DNA from: Devosia sp. YIM 151766
GTDB taxonomy: Bacteria; Pseudomonadota; Alphaproteobacteria; Rhizobiales; Devosiaceae
Assembly: GCF_030285925.1 (NCBI RefSeq)
Contig: NZ_CP127251.1
Coordinates: 496,001 to 560,000, forward strand
DNA length: 64,000 nucleotides
Reading direction: 5' to 3'
Below, one piece after another: positions 54,378 to 62,978 of this stretch. Below the pieces are notes generated by a model that was given only the letters and a program-made list of their open reading frames with translations, was not told the DNA's origin and did not search any database. Made by a program: the position numbers and the translations under genes. Within the stretch, counting starts at the first letter, position 1; each line of letters opens with the position of its first letter.

Positions 54378-55151
54378 ATGACAAATCCCTTCCGCCTCGA
54401 TGGCAGGACCGTCCTCATTTCCGGCGCCGGCGGCGGCATTGGCCGGGTCCTGGTGGAAACCTTCCATCGGGCCGGTGCGAGCGTCATCGGCGCCGACCGC
54501 GACTCCACCATGCTTGTCGGCCTGCCGGTGGTCAGAACCATCCTGTTCGACCAGGAAGACGCCAAATCCACCCGCGCCGCCATTGCCGCCGACCTTGCCG
54601 CGCATGGCGCGCCCGATGCCCTCATTGCCAATGCCGGCTTCACCCGCGCCGAGCATCTCGACCAGCTCGACGACGATATCTGGGCCAGCGAAATGGCCAT
54701 CAATCTCAATGGCGCCTATGCCCTGGTCGATCCTGTCATCGCGGCGATGGCCGCGCGCGGCGCGGGCAATGTGGTCTTCATTTCCTCGGTCAACGCCCTC
54801 CAGCATTTGGGCAATCCGGCCTATTCCGCCGCCAAGGCGGGCCTCATCGCCTATGCCAGGGCCATCGCGGTCGAACGCGGCGGCCAGGGCGTGCGGGCCA
54901 ATGTGGTGGCGCCGGGCTCGGTTCGCACGCCGGCCTGGGATCACCGCCTCGCGGCCGATCCGCGATTGCTCGACAAGGTGCTGCCGCATTATCCTTTGGG
55001 CCGCATGGTCGGCCCCGAGGAAGTGGCGCATGCTGCGCTATTCCTGGCGTCCGATGCCGCCTCCGGCATTACCGGCGCCACCGTTCCGGTGGATGCCGGC
55101 CTCACCGCCGGCAATCTGCGCTTCGTCAACGAGGTTTTGAGGGCCAAATGA
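54378..55151 (+). CDS. SDR-family oxidoreductase
   Basis: A 257-aa classical short-chain dehydrogenase. The cofactor motif is SGAGGGIGRVL, the structural NAG is in LIANAGFTRAEH, Ser is in FISSVNALQ, and the catalytic YxxxK is YSAAKAG. The C-terminal GITGATVPVDAG is typical. NAD or NADP preference is not clear: an Asp follows in IGADRD, suggesting NAD. It probably oxidises or reduces a hydroxy acid or sugar derived from the cluster's substrate. Its stop overlaps the next start (ATGA). Confidence 0.92.
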   Translation: MTNPFRLDGRTVLISGAGGGIGRVLVETFHRAGASVIGADRDSTMLVGLPVVRTILFDQEDAKSTRAAIAADLAAHGAPDALIANAGFTRAEHLDQLDDDIWASEMAINLNGAYALVDPVIAAMAARGAGNVVFISSVNALQHLGNPAYSAAKAGLIAYARAIAVERGGQGVRANVVAPGSVRTPAWDHRLAADPRLLDKVLPHYPLGRMVGPEEVAHAALFLASDAASGITGATVPVDAGLTAGNLRFVNEVLRAK

Positions 55152-56212
55152 CCCGCTTCAACGAAATCGATACGCCCGCCATTCTGATCGACCTCGATCG
55201 GGCGGAGGCCAATCTGCACAAGGCCCAGCAGGCCGCCGACCAAGCCGGTCTCAAACTGCGCCCGCATATCAAGACCCACAAGCTGCCCTTCTTCGCCAGG
55301 CGGCAGGTGGAGCTCGGCGCCATCGGCATCACCGTGCAGAAACTGGGCGAGGCGGAGGTCATGGCCGATGCCGGCCTCACTGACCTGTTGCTGACCTTCA
55401 ATATCATCGGCGCCGCCAAGCTCGCCCGGTTGCGGGCCCTGCACGACCGCGTCACCATCCGCGTCGTCGCCGATAGTACCGAATGCGTTGCCGGCCTGGC
55501 CGGGACGTTCACCGATCCGGCCCGCACGCTCGGCGTTTTCGTCGAATGCGACACCGGCATGGGCCGCTGCGGGGTGCAGTCGCCGGCAGCGGCGCTCGAA
55601 TTGGCGCGGACGATCATGGCGGCGCCGGGTCTCGAATTCGCCGGGCTCATGACCTATCCCGCCGCCGGCAAATACCGGCAGGCCGCCCAATGGCTGTCCG
55701 AGGCCAAAACCCTGTTCGAGGCCGGGGGCATTGCCGTCCCGGCGATCACCACCGGCGGCACGCCCGACATGTGGCACATGCAGGACGCGGCTGCCATCGC
55801 CACCGAATACCGCCCCGGCACCTATATCTATATGGACCGTTCGCAGGTCGCCGCCGGTGCCGCCTCCTATGACGATTGTGCCCTGACCGTCCTGGCCACG
55901 GTGGTTTCGCGCCCCACGGAAAACCGCGCCATCATCGATGCCGGCACCAAGGCGCTGACCAGCGATCTGCTCGGCCTTGTCGGCCACGGCCATGTCGTCG
56001 AATATCCCGAGGCCCGGATCGCCCGCCTCAGCGAGGAACACGGCACGCTCGACCTGTCGGATTGCGCCCGCAAGCCCGGGATCGGCGAGACCATCCGCAT
56101 CATCCCCAATCATTGCTGCCCGGTGACCAATCTCTTCGATCGCGTCAATCTGGTGCGCAACGGCGAATTGGTGGAAACCCTCGCTGTCGTGGCCCGGGGC
56201 AGGGTGGACTGA
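55148..56212 (+). CDS. D-threonine aldolase / D-serine dehydratase-like PLP enzyme
   Basis: A 354-aa fold-type III PLP enzyme. The Lys for PLP is in RPHIKTHKLPFFA, and the C-terminal metal-binding His and Cys are in NHCCPVTNLFD (PF14031 domain). ECDTGMGRCGVQ and GGTPDMWHMQ are also family features. Members cleave D-3-hydroxy amino acids to glycine plus aldehyde, or dehydrate D-serine. It is coupled to the SDR gene, and RidA nearby would remove enamine by-products. The exact substrate is unknown. Confidence 0.9.
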   Translation: MTRFNEIDTPAILIDLDRAEANLHKAQQAADQAGLKLRPHIKTHKLPFFARRQVELGAIGITVQKLGEAEVMADAGLTDLLLTFNIIGAAKLARLRALHDRVTIRVVADSTECVAGLAGTFTDPARTLGVFVECDTGMGRCGVQSPAAALELARTIMAAPGLEFAGLMTYPAAGKYRQAAQWLSEAKTLFEAGGIAVPAITTGGTPDMWHMQDAAAIATEYRPGTYIYMDRSQVAAGAASYDDCALTVLATVVSRPTENRAIIDAGTKALTSDLLGLVGHGHVVEYPEARIARLSEEHGTLDLSDCARKPGIGETIRIIPNHCCPVTNLFDRVNLVRNGELVETLAVVARGRVD

Positions 56213-56298
56213 CCGGCCCCATCGGCCCGAAACATCCTCGCCTGCGACTTGCTCTGGCCACGGGAGCGTGAAATCCTCACCACAAAGAGGAGTGTCCC

Positions 56299-57129
56299 AT
56301 GGCCGATCCCCAGAGCCGCATCGCAATATCCACCTGGTCGCTGCACCGTCTTCTGGGCGCCACCTATCCCCATGACCTCACCACCGACGCGGTGAGCGAT
56401 GGTGAGGACACTTATGGCGAAGGCGAGGAATCGCTGCTCGGCCTGCCCTCCATCCTGGCCAATCACGGCTATCGCCGGCTGGAAATCGTCTCCTTCCACC
56501 TGCGCAGCCGCGATCCGGTCTATCTCGGCGAATTGCGCGACCAGCTTCAGGTTGCCGGCGTCACGCTGCAAACCCTGCTCATCGATGCCGGCGATATGAG
56601 CGATCCGCTCGATGGCGCCCGCGATACGCGCTGGATCGCCGGCTGGCTGGAGGTGGCCAACGAACTGGGCGCCGAGAATGCCCGCATCATTGCCGGCAAG
56701 CAGCCCTTCACCGCCGAAAACCTGGATCGCTCCGTGCAGGGCTTCCGCCACTTGCTGTCGGCCAATGCCGGCGCACCGCTGCGTCTCGTCACCGAGAACT
56801 GGTTCGACCTGCTGGCGACGCCGGAGGCGGTGCACAGGCTGCTCGACCGCCTCGATGGCCAGGTGGGCCTGCTTGCCGATTTCGGCAATTGGACCGGCCC
56901 GGACAAATATGCCGGCCTCAAATCCATTTTCTCCCGCGCCGAGCTCTGCCACGCCAAGGCCGATTTCAAAGGCGGACGGATGGACGAGGCCGATTACGGC
57001 CTCTGCGTCGCCGCCGCCGAGGAGGCGGGCTATGAAGGCCCCTATACGCTGATCTTCGATGCCGACCATACCCATGAATGGTCCGGCCTGGCCGAGGAGC
57101 GCGATTTCATCCTGTCCCGCCTCGCCTGA
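56299..57129 (+). CDS. Sugar phosphate isomerase/epimerase-like TIM-barrel protein
   Basis: A 276-aa xylose-isomerase-like TIM barrel (PF01261). It starts RIAISTWSLHRLLG and has TENWFDLLATPEAV, LLADFGNWTG, CHAKADFKGG and YTLIFD. Metal ligands of the family (Glu, Asp, His, Glu) can be placed on these blocks: E in TEN, D in ADFGN and H in CHAK, while the last Glu is replaced by D in IFD. Members isomerise or epimerise sugars and inositols. It ends the mlrC/ridA cluster; AAAGAGGAG precedes the ATG. Confidence 0.85.
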   Translation: MADPQSRIAISTWSLHRLLGATYPHDLTTDAVSDGEDTYGEGEESLLGLPSILANHGYRRLEIVSFHLRSRDPVYLGELRDQLQVAGVTLQTLLIDAGDMSDPLDGARDTRWIAGWLEVANELGAENARIIAGKQPFTAENLDRSVQGFRHLLSANAGAPLRLVTENWFDLLATPEAVHRLLDRLDGQVGLLADFGNWTGPDKYAGLKSIFSRAELCHAKADFKGGRMDEADYGLCVAAAEEAGYEGPYTLIFDADHTHEWSGLAEERDFILSRLA

Positions 57130-57149
57130 AAGCGGCGGCGCCGCCAAGG

Positions 57150-57908
57150 TCAGCCGTAATAGACGCTGATCAATTGTCCGCCGATCTCATGGACCTTGAT
57201 GTCCATTTCATAGATCTGCGAGAGCACGTCCGGCCGGATCATCTCGCCCGCCGTGCCCTGCGCCGCCACCTTGCCCACCTTCATCGCCACGATATGGTCG
57301 GAATACCAGGAGGCGAAATTGATGTCGTGCAGCACCAGCACCACGGTCTTGCCCAGATCGTTCGCCGCCTGCCGCAGCAGCTTCATCATCCCCATGGCAT
57401 GTTTCATGTCGAGATTGTTGAGCGGCTCGTCCAGCAGCACGTAATCGGTATCCTGCGCCAGCACCATGGCGACGAAGGCGCGTTGCCGTTGCCCGCCCGA
57501 CAGCTCGTCGAGGAAACGGTCCGCCAGCAATCCGAGGTCGAGATAGGCGATGGCGCGGTCGATATGGGCCTTGTCGTCCAGCGTCAGCCGGCCCTTGGAA
57601 TGGGGATAGCGCCCGAATGACACAAGGTCGCGAACGGTCAGGCGCGCCGTCATGTGATTGTCCTGCCGCAGGATCGACAGGCGGCGGGCCAATTCGTCGC
57701 TGGGCGCCTTGGTGACGTCGAGCCCGCCAATGGTCACCGTGCCCTTGTCCATGGCCATCAGCCGGCTGACCATCGACAACAGGGTCGATTTGCCGGCGCC
57801 ATTGGGGCCGATGATCGAGGTGATTCCCCCCTGGGGCAATTGCAGCGACACCCCGTCCACCACGCAGGCCGCGCCATAATTCTTGGTGACATTGGACGTG
57901 ACGATCAT
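57150..57908 (-). CDS. Iron-siderophore ABC transporter ATPase (YclP type)
   Basis: A 252-aa ABC ATPase: GPNGAGKSTLL, LSGGQRQRAFVAMVLAQ, DYVLLDEPLNNLDMKH and VLHDINFASWYSDH. These long blocks resemble Bacillus YclP, the petrobactin importer ATPase. It powers the two FecCD permeases upstream, and its start overlaps the preceding permease stop by 4 bp. It is last gene of the SBP-permease-permease-ATPase operon. Confidence 0.94.
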   Translation of the reverse strand: MIVTSNVTKNYGAACVVDGVSLQLPQGGITSIIGPNGAGKSTLLSMVSRLMAMDKGTVTIGGLDVTKAPSDELARRLSILRQDNHMTARLTVRDLVSFGRYPHSKGRLTLDDKAHIDRAIAYLDLGLLADRFLDELSGGQRQRAFVAMVLAQDTDYVLLDEPLNNLDMKHAMGMMKLLRQAANDLGKTVVLVLHDINFASWYSDHIVAMKVGKVAAQGTAGEMIRPDVLSQIYEMDIKVHEIGGQLISVYYG

Positions 57909-58894
57909 CGAGCCGATCTCCGCAATACCAGGGCGATGAAAACTATGCCGCCCATGAATTCGATGATGATCGACAGGGCGGTATCGAAGGCGAAGACCCG
58001 CTCAAGCAGCGTCTGCCCGCCGACCAGCGCAATGATTCCGAGCAGGATCGCCGCCGGCAGCACATAGCGGTGCTTGGAATTGCCGACCAGCGAATGGGCG
58101 AGGGTGGCGACCAGCAGGCCGAAAAAGGTCACCGGACCGACCAGGGCGGTGGACACCGATACCAGCACCGCCACCATGGACAGGATGATCACCACCGTTC
58201 GCTTGTAGTCGACGCCCAGATTGATGGCCTGGGCCCGGCCCAGCGACAGCACGTCATAGCTATGCATTAGTTTCAGGCCTACAAGGCTCACGGCGCCGAC
58301 GATGATGCAGGAAATTCCCAACAGCGTCGGATCGGTGGTGGCGAAGCTGGCAAACAGCGTATCCTGCAACACGTTGAACGCGCCGGGATCGAGCATGCGT
58401 TGCATCAATTGGCTCAGCGAGCGGAACAATACCCCGAAAATGATGCCGACCAGCACCAGAAGATGCAGGCTCCGCTCCTCGCCGAGGAACAGCCAGCGGA
58501 ACAGGATGCCGGAAAACCCGACCATGACCAGCACTTCGACCAGGAACTGCATCTGGCTGTCGATTGCCACCAGCGCGCCGACGCCGAGGAAGAATACCAC
58601 GCCGGTCTTGATCAGCACGTAAAGCGCGTCGAACCCCATGATCGATGGCGTCAGGATGCGGTTATTGGTGACGGTCTGGAACAATATCGTGGAGACCGCC
58701 ACGGAATAGCTTACCAGCAGCAGCCCCAGCAATTTCTTGCCCCGGAAGGAGAGAACGAAACTCCAGCTGCCCCTGGCGCCCAGGGTCATGAACAGCGCGA
58801 TGGAAATCAGCGCCAGCAGCGACAGCAGGATCAGAACCAGGGCGGCGCGGCTGAAGCTGCGCGGCAGGGGCGCGGCAAGCGTTTCCTCGGTCAT
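57905..58894 (-). CDS. FecCD-type iron-siderophore permease 2 (YclO type)
   Basis: A 329-aa membrane protein with about nine helices. A short cytosolic N terminus is followed by the first helix near residue 15; NRILTPSIMGFDALYVLIKT, GLLVATLAHSLVGNSKHRYVLP and the C-terminal ERVFAFDTALSIIIEFMGG are FecCD features. With its partner it forms the channel for ferric siderophore uptake. It overlaps both neighbours by 4 bp. Confidence 0.93.
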   Translation of the reverse strand: MTEETLAAPLPRSFSRAALVLILLSLLALISIALFMTLGARGSWSFVLSFRGKKLLGLLLVSYSVAVSTILFQTVTNNRILTPSIMGFDALYVLIKTGVVFFLGVGALVAIDSQMQFLVEVLVMVGFSGILFRWLFLGEERSLHLLVLVGIIFGVLFRSLSQLMQRMLDPGAFNVLQDTLFASFATTDPTLLGISCIIVGAVSLVGLKLMHSYDVLSLGRAQAINLGVDYKRTVVIILSMVAVLVSVSTALVGPVTFFGLLVATLAHSLVGNSKHRYVLPAAILLGIIALVGGQTLLERVFAFDTALSIIIEFMGGIVFIALVLRRSAR

Positions 58895-59853
58895 GTGGCT
58901 CCTCGCGGCGTGCGCAGCAACAGGTAGAGAAAGAGCGCGCTTCCCACCACGCCCATGACCACGGCGATGGGGATTTCATAGGGGAAGCGGATCAGACGGC
59001 CGACAATGTCGCAGGCCAGCACCATACCGGCCCCGCCAATGGCGACCCAGGGCACGGTGCGGCGCATATTGTCCCCGATCATCAGGCTCACCAGATTGGG
59101 CACGATCAGGCCGAGAAAGGGGATGGAGCCGACCGAAACCAGCACGACGGCGCTGACCAGCGAGACGATGACCAGGCCCAGCACCATGACCCGCTGGTAA
59201 TTGAGCCCGAGATTGGTGGTGAAATCCTTGCCCATGCCGGCGACCGTGAAGCGGTCGGCGGCGATATAGGCGATGGCGCAGCAGGCCAGGCCGATCCACA
59301 GCAATTCGTAGCGGCCCCGGATGATGCCGGAGAAATCGCCCATGTTCCAGGCCAGCAGCGACGCCATGAGATTGGCGCGATAGGCGACGAAGGCGGTCAG
59401 CGCGCCGATAATGCCGCCCAGCATGATGCCCACCAGCGGCACCATCAGCACGTCGCGCAGCGGCACCACCCGCAGAATACGCAGGAACAGCGCCGTGCCG
59501 CCCAGCGCGAACAGGGCGGCGACGCCCATTTTCGCCATCAGCGGCCAGCCGGGAGCCAGGATCGTGACCACCAGAAAGCCGAGCGCCGCCGATTCGCTGG
59601 TGCCGGTGGTGGAGGGTTCGACGAACCGGTTGCGCACCACCATCTGCATGACCAGGCCGGCAATGGCCATCGACGCCCCGGCGAGGATCAGCGCCAGCGT
59701 GCGCGGAATGCGGCTGATCAGCAATACTTCCATGGCGCGGCCATCGACGCCGCCTGCCAGCAGGCTGGCAATGGACACATCGCTGACGCCGACAAAGATG
59801 CTGACGACAGCCAGGATGATCGTGACGATGGAAGCAAGAATGAGCGCGGGCAC
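58891..59853 (-). CDS. FecCD-type iron-siderophore permease 1 (YclN type)
   Basis: A 320-aa membrane protein with about nine helices and the motifs SRIPRTLALILAGASMAIAG, NRFVEPSTTGTSESAALG and LIVPNLVSLMIGDNMRRTVP, plus FPYEIPIAVVMGVVGSALF. First of the two permeases. A 154-bp gap with a strong hairpin separates it from the binding-protein gene upstream. It overlaps permease 2 by 4 bp. Confidence 0.94.
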   Translation of the reverse strand: MPALILASIVTIILAVVSIFVGVSDVSIASLLAGGVDGRAMEVLLISRIPRTLALILAGASMAIAGLVMQMVVRNRFVEPSTTGTSESAALGFLVVTILAPGWPLMAKMGVAALFALGGTALFLRILRVVPLRDVLMVPLVGIMLGGIIGALTAFVAYRANLMASLLAWNMGDFSGIIRGRYELLWIGLACCAIAYIAADRFTVAGMGKDFTTNLGLNYQRVMVLGLVIVSLVSAVVLVSVGSIPFLGLIVPNLVSLMIGDNMRRTVPWVAIGGAGMVLACDIVGRLIRFPYEIPIAVVMGVVGSALFLYLLLRTPRGAT

Positions 59854-59930
59854 GGGGCTGTGGACCTGTCTCGGAAACGCGCCTCCCCTGCGGGGGAAGG
59901 CTGGGATTGCGGGGTCCAGCTCATATGCGG

Positions 59931-59964
59931 GGACCGGGTTTCGGGACTGTCCGAAACCCGGTCC
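59931..59964 (-). terminator. Hairpin between siderophore-binding protein and permease genes
   Basis: A perfect 14-bp inverted repeat, GGACCGGGTTTCGG / CCGAAACCCGGTCC, with a 6-nt loop. On the minus strand no T-run follows, so it is more likely a processing or RNA-stabilising stem-loop that raises binding-protein mRNA over permease mRNA, as known for other ABC operons. Additional G/C palindromes (CCTCCCCTGCGGGGGAAGG at 59882, CCCTCAGGGG near 59975) share the gap. Confidence 0.65.
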
Positions 59965-60007
59965 TTAATGCCCTCCCTCAGGGGAAGGCAAGCGCTGGAC
60001 CGTTCAC

Positions 60008-60931
60008 TTAGCTGTTGAGGCCGGCCAGGACCTGGTCGAGCAGCAGCATGACGCCTTGATAGCCATGCATCGAGATATAGGACGCCTGCGGGTCGAGATA
60101 GACGACATGGCCTTCCTTGGCCGCATTGGTCTGGTTGAACAGCTCGTTGTCGAGCAGGGCAGCGGCCGCGCCGGCACTTTCGCCGGTGCCGGCGTCACGA
60201 TCGACCACGAAGACCCAGTCGGGGTTCACTTCGAGCAGGAATTCGAACGACACGGCATCGCCGCCATGGTCGCCGTCCTTCACGCTGTCGAGGGCTGAGG
60301 ACATGCCGATTTCGTTATAGACCCAGGCAACGCGCGAATCCGCGCCATAGACGCCCAGCTTGCCGGCATTGGTGACCAGGACCAGCGCCGTTCCCTTGCC
60401 TTCGGCGGCGGCAGTGGCTTCGGCGACCTTGGCGTCGAGGGCGGCGTTGAGCTCTTCAGCCCTGACCTGCAGGTCGAAGATTTCGCCCAGAGTGGTGATA
60501 TTGTGCTTGATGCCGGAGACGAACTCGGTGTTGTTCACCGAAAGGTCGATGGTCGGCACGATGTCCTTGGCGGTCGGATAGGCCGAGGCCGAGCGGCCGG
60601 CGATGAAATAGACATCGGCTTCCTCGGCGGCAATGCCTTCGAAATCGGGCTCGAACAGCGAGCCGATCGGCAGCGCGTCGGCCGGGACCTGATCGCCCAG
60701 ATAGCTCGGCGCGTTGGAAGAAGGCACGCCGGCAACCGCGACGCCCAGCGCATTGAGATTGTCGAAGACGGCCCAATCCTGCGTCAGCACCTTGGCCGGC
60801 ACGCCGGAAATGGTCGTCTCGCCCTGCGGATGGGTGATGACCTTGTCCTGGGCAATGGAGGCACTGGCCAGCGAGAAGACACCGGCAAAGACGGCCGCGA
60901 CAATGGCGGTAGAGCGGAAAAGCGAGCTCAC
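60008..60931 (-). CDS. Siderophore-binding periplasmic protein (YclQ/CeuE type)
   Basis: A 307-aa solute-binding protein with a Sec signal peptide ending near SLASASIAQ. It has the class III fold features: GETTISGVPAKVLTQDWAVF, SLFEPDFEGIAAEEADVYFI, FLLEVNPDWVFVVDRD and VVYLDPQASYIS. No lipobox is seen, so it is a free periplasmic protein. It should bind a ferric catecholate siderophore or petrobactin-like ligand; this is inferred from the similarity of its ATPase to YclP. The start is GTG 60931 with a weak ribosome site. Confidence 0.9.
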   Translation of the reverse strand: MSSLFRSTAIVAAVFAGVFSLASASIAQDKVITHPQGETTISGVPAKVLTQDWAVFDNLNALGVAVAGVPSSNAPSYLGDQVPADALPIGSLFEPDFEGIAAEEADVYFIAGRSASAYPTAKDIVPTIDLSVNNTEFVSGIKHNITTLGEIFDLQVRAEELNAALDAKVAEATAAAEGKGTALVLVTNAGKLGVYGADSRVAWVYNEIGMSSALDSVKDGDHGGDAVSFEFLLEVNPDWVFVVDRDAGTGESAGAAAALLDNELFNQTNAAKEGHVVYLDPQASYISMHGYQGVMLLLDQVLAGLNS

Positions 60932-60992
60932 GGGAACGATCCAATCCTGATTGACGACATTCGCGCCGAAAACCTGACGACGCTTGTCGGGT

Positions 60993-61022
60993 TTTCTAAC
61001 CTCGCTTTTCCCGCCATGTCAA
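60993..61022 (-). promoter_or_regulatory. Predicted promoter of the siderophore operon
   Basis: On the minus strand TTGACA (61022-61017), an 18-bp spacer and TAGAAA (60998-60993) lie 60-90 bp before the binding-protein start. Confidence 0.55.
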
Positions 61023-61027
61023 AGGAA

Positions 61028-61042
61028 AATATGACGCATATT
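61028..61042. promoter_or_regulatory. Perfect palindrome upstream of siderophore promoter
   Basis: AATATGACGCATATT, a perfect 6-3-6 inverted repeat, sits just upstream of the -35 box and 8 bp after the lysR stop. Candidate binding site for an iron regulator or for the LysR protein encoded next to it. Which protein binds is not known. Confidence 0.5.
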
Positions 61043-61050
61043 ATCTGGTA

Positions 61051-61962
61051 TTACCCCGAGGGCAGGTAGGTTTCGCTGACCAGGGTCATGAAACCTCTCA
61101 TCGCCGCCGAGAGCGGGCCGGACTTGCGCCGCGCCACCAGCAATTGCCGCATGGCCCAGGGCTCGGCAAGGGGGGCGCAGACCAGATCGGTTCCCGCCAG
61201 CAGGTGCAGGCTGGTGGACCGCAGGAAGCCGATGCCGAATCCGGCCTCCACCATGCGGACCAGCGCCGGAAAGCTCTCTACCCGCAGCGCTTCCGTCAGT
61301 TTCCGGCCGGCGGTGCTGGCGGCTTCGGCCAGCAGCCGGTCGAGCGAGCCGGCCTGGTGGATGCCCACAATGGCATGGGGCAGCACCGCCTCGAAGGGCA
61401 GGGCCTTGCGCGGCTCGATCCGGCTCGCCAATTCATGATCGGGCGGCGCCAGCACCCAGACGCGCTCATCCTCGAACGGCTTTATGTCGAAACGCGAGAA
61501 GTCGTAATTGTCCGAAACGATGGCGATGTCGGCCTGGCCCTCATCCAGCGCCAGCAGCGCCTTGGCGGCGCTCATTTCGCCGATGGCGATCTCGATGCCG
61601 GGATGTCTGGCCGCGAATTTCGCCAGCAATTCCGGCAGCCGCCCGGTCAGCGCCGACCCGGTGCAGGCGAGCCGCAGGCTGCCGCGCTGGCCGGAGCTGA
61701 AATCGGTCATGATGACATCCAGATCGGCGATGGAGCGCAGCACTGTGCGGCAGCCATCGGCATAGGCCTCGCCGGCCTTGGTGAGCCGGACGCCCTGCGC
61801 CGAGCGGTCGAACAGGACCACGCCCAGCCGCGCCTCCAGGTCGGAAACGCGCCGGCTGACGGCGGACGAGGCAATCCCCTCCCGCTCGGCGGCGCGGCCG
61901 ATGGAGCCGGTTTCGGCCAACAGCAATATGAGGCGCGCGGTTACGCTGTCGAACGAGGCCAT
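61051..61962 (-). CDS. LysR-family transcriptional regulator
   Basis: A 303-aa regulator. The N-terminal helix-turn-helix is TGSIGRAAEREGIASSAVSRRVSDLEARLG (20-residue core within), followed by a LysR substrate-binding domain (about 90-290; LRLACTGSALTGRLPELLAKF and GIGFLRSTSLHLL). ATG 61962 has GGGAG upstream; an in-frame ATG nine codons earlier is possible. It is downstream of, and nearly touches, a TSUP permease gene on the same strand, so it may control that transporter. It could also act on the siderophore operon that follows. Confidence 0.9.
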   Translation of the reverse strand: MASFDSVTARLILLLAETGSIGRAAEREGIASSAVSRRVSDLEARLGVVLFDRSAQGVRLTKAGEAYADGCRTVLRSIADLDVIMTDFSSGQRGSLRLACTGSALTGRLPELLAKFAARHPGIEIAIGEMSAAKALLALDEGQADIAIVSDNYDFSRFDIKPFEDERVWVLAPPDHELASRIEPRKALPFEAVLPHAIVGIHQAGSLDRLLAEAASTAGRKLTEALRVESFPALVRMVEAGFGIGFLRSTSLHLLAGTDLVCAPLAEPWAMRQLLVARRKSGPLSAAMRGFMTLVSETYLPSG

Positions 61963-61988
61963 GTCGTCTCCCGGGCGCACCATACTCA

Positions 61989-62741
61989 TTAGCTTCCCAG
62001 GAGCAAGGAGAAGCCGCGCCCGAGATAGAAAATCCCGATCCCGGTGACGATCCGGCGCGTCCAGGTGCGGAACCCGTCATCGCTCATGCGTTGCAGGATA
62101 TGATAGCCCAGGCTGGTGCCGGGGACCGCGAAAGGCGCCGCGATCAATGCCAGCAGCCAGTCATTCGCCGCCACCGCCGACACGACCATGCCGTAGAACA
62201 GCACCTTGGACAGATGCGAGATCACCTGGGTCGCCGCCTTGGTGGCCACGATCCGCCGCCGGTCCATCTGTGTGCGGATGAAGAAGATGTCGACGATCGG
62301 CCCCGATACGCCGATGGCCAGGTTGAGCCCGCCGCCCAGGAAGCCGCAGAGCATGGCATGGTGCGGCTTGCTGGCATCGAGCGCCAGCCAGCCTTTCGGT
62401 ATCCACACCAGGATCGGCATCAGCCCGATGGCGAAGCACACAATCATCAGGTCGGGAACATAGCGCAGCACCAGCAGCGCCAGCGCCGCCATTATCAGCC
62501 CCAGGCAGATGAATCCCAAAATCCGCCAATCGATATGCTCGCGCGAAAACCAGGCGCGCGAGCCATTCGCCACGACCTGGATCGCGCCCTGGACGGCGAT
62601 GGCGCTGGCCACCGGCAACAGGGTGAGCATCACGCCCAGCAGGACCAGCCCCCCGGCCATGCCGAAAATGCCGGACAGGGTGGCGGTGCAGAAAACGGCA
62701 ATGGCGACGATGACGGCGGTCAGGGGCAGTAACATGCTCAT
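61989..62741 (-). CDS. TSUP family (TauE/SafE-like) permease
   Basis: A 250-aa protein with eight helices. Its two half-repeats are FCTATLSGIFGMAGGLVLLG and GFLGGGLNLAIGVSGPIVDIFF. It is distinct from the TSUP protein at 1358. It probably exports or imports a sulfonate, sulfite or organic acid. ATG 62741 or 62735 may be used. It is followed by the lysR gene, which suggests co-regulation. Confidence 0.88.
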   Translation of the reverse strand: MSMLLPLTAVIVAIAVFCTATLSGIFGMAGGLVLLGVMLTLLPVASAIAVQGAIQVVANGSRAWFSREHIDWRILGFICLGLIMAALALLVLRYVPDLMIVCFAIGLMPILVWIPKGWLALDASKPHHAMLCGFLGGGLNLAIGVSGPIVDIFFIRTQMDRRRIVATKAATQVISHLSKVLFYGMVVSAVAANDWLLALIAAPFAVPGTSLGYHILQRMSDDGFRTWTRRIVTGIGIFYLGRGFSLLLGS

Positions 62742-62978
62742 ATTGATGCCCGCGCCCGCTTGCCTCCGCTACGCTCCGCTTCGGCATGGGGTCATGCCGG
62801 CAGAAACCGGATTTGCGGCATCCCCCCGTCACAAAAAGCATTTTTGCATAGATTGCATCTTGAATGGTACGCTCATTGGGCCTTTTATAGTCACGCGAGT
62901 TTGATTTGCCCGATTGCCGGTCGCCGGAACCTCCCGCCACCCGGTCGGGCCTCACATATTGATGTCTGGAACACTCCC
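62742..62978. other. Divergent promoter region before ABC exporter
   Basis: 237 bp without a gene. It includes an A/T-rich stretch (AAAAAGCATTTTTGCATAGA at 62835-62854) containing AAAAGCATTTTTGC-type dyad symmetry, the likeliest promoter or operator zone for the exporter or TSUP gene. Confidence 0.4.
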
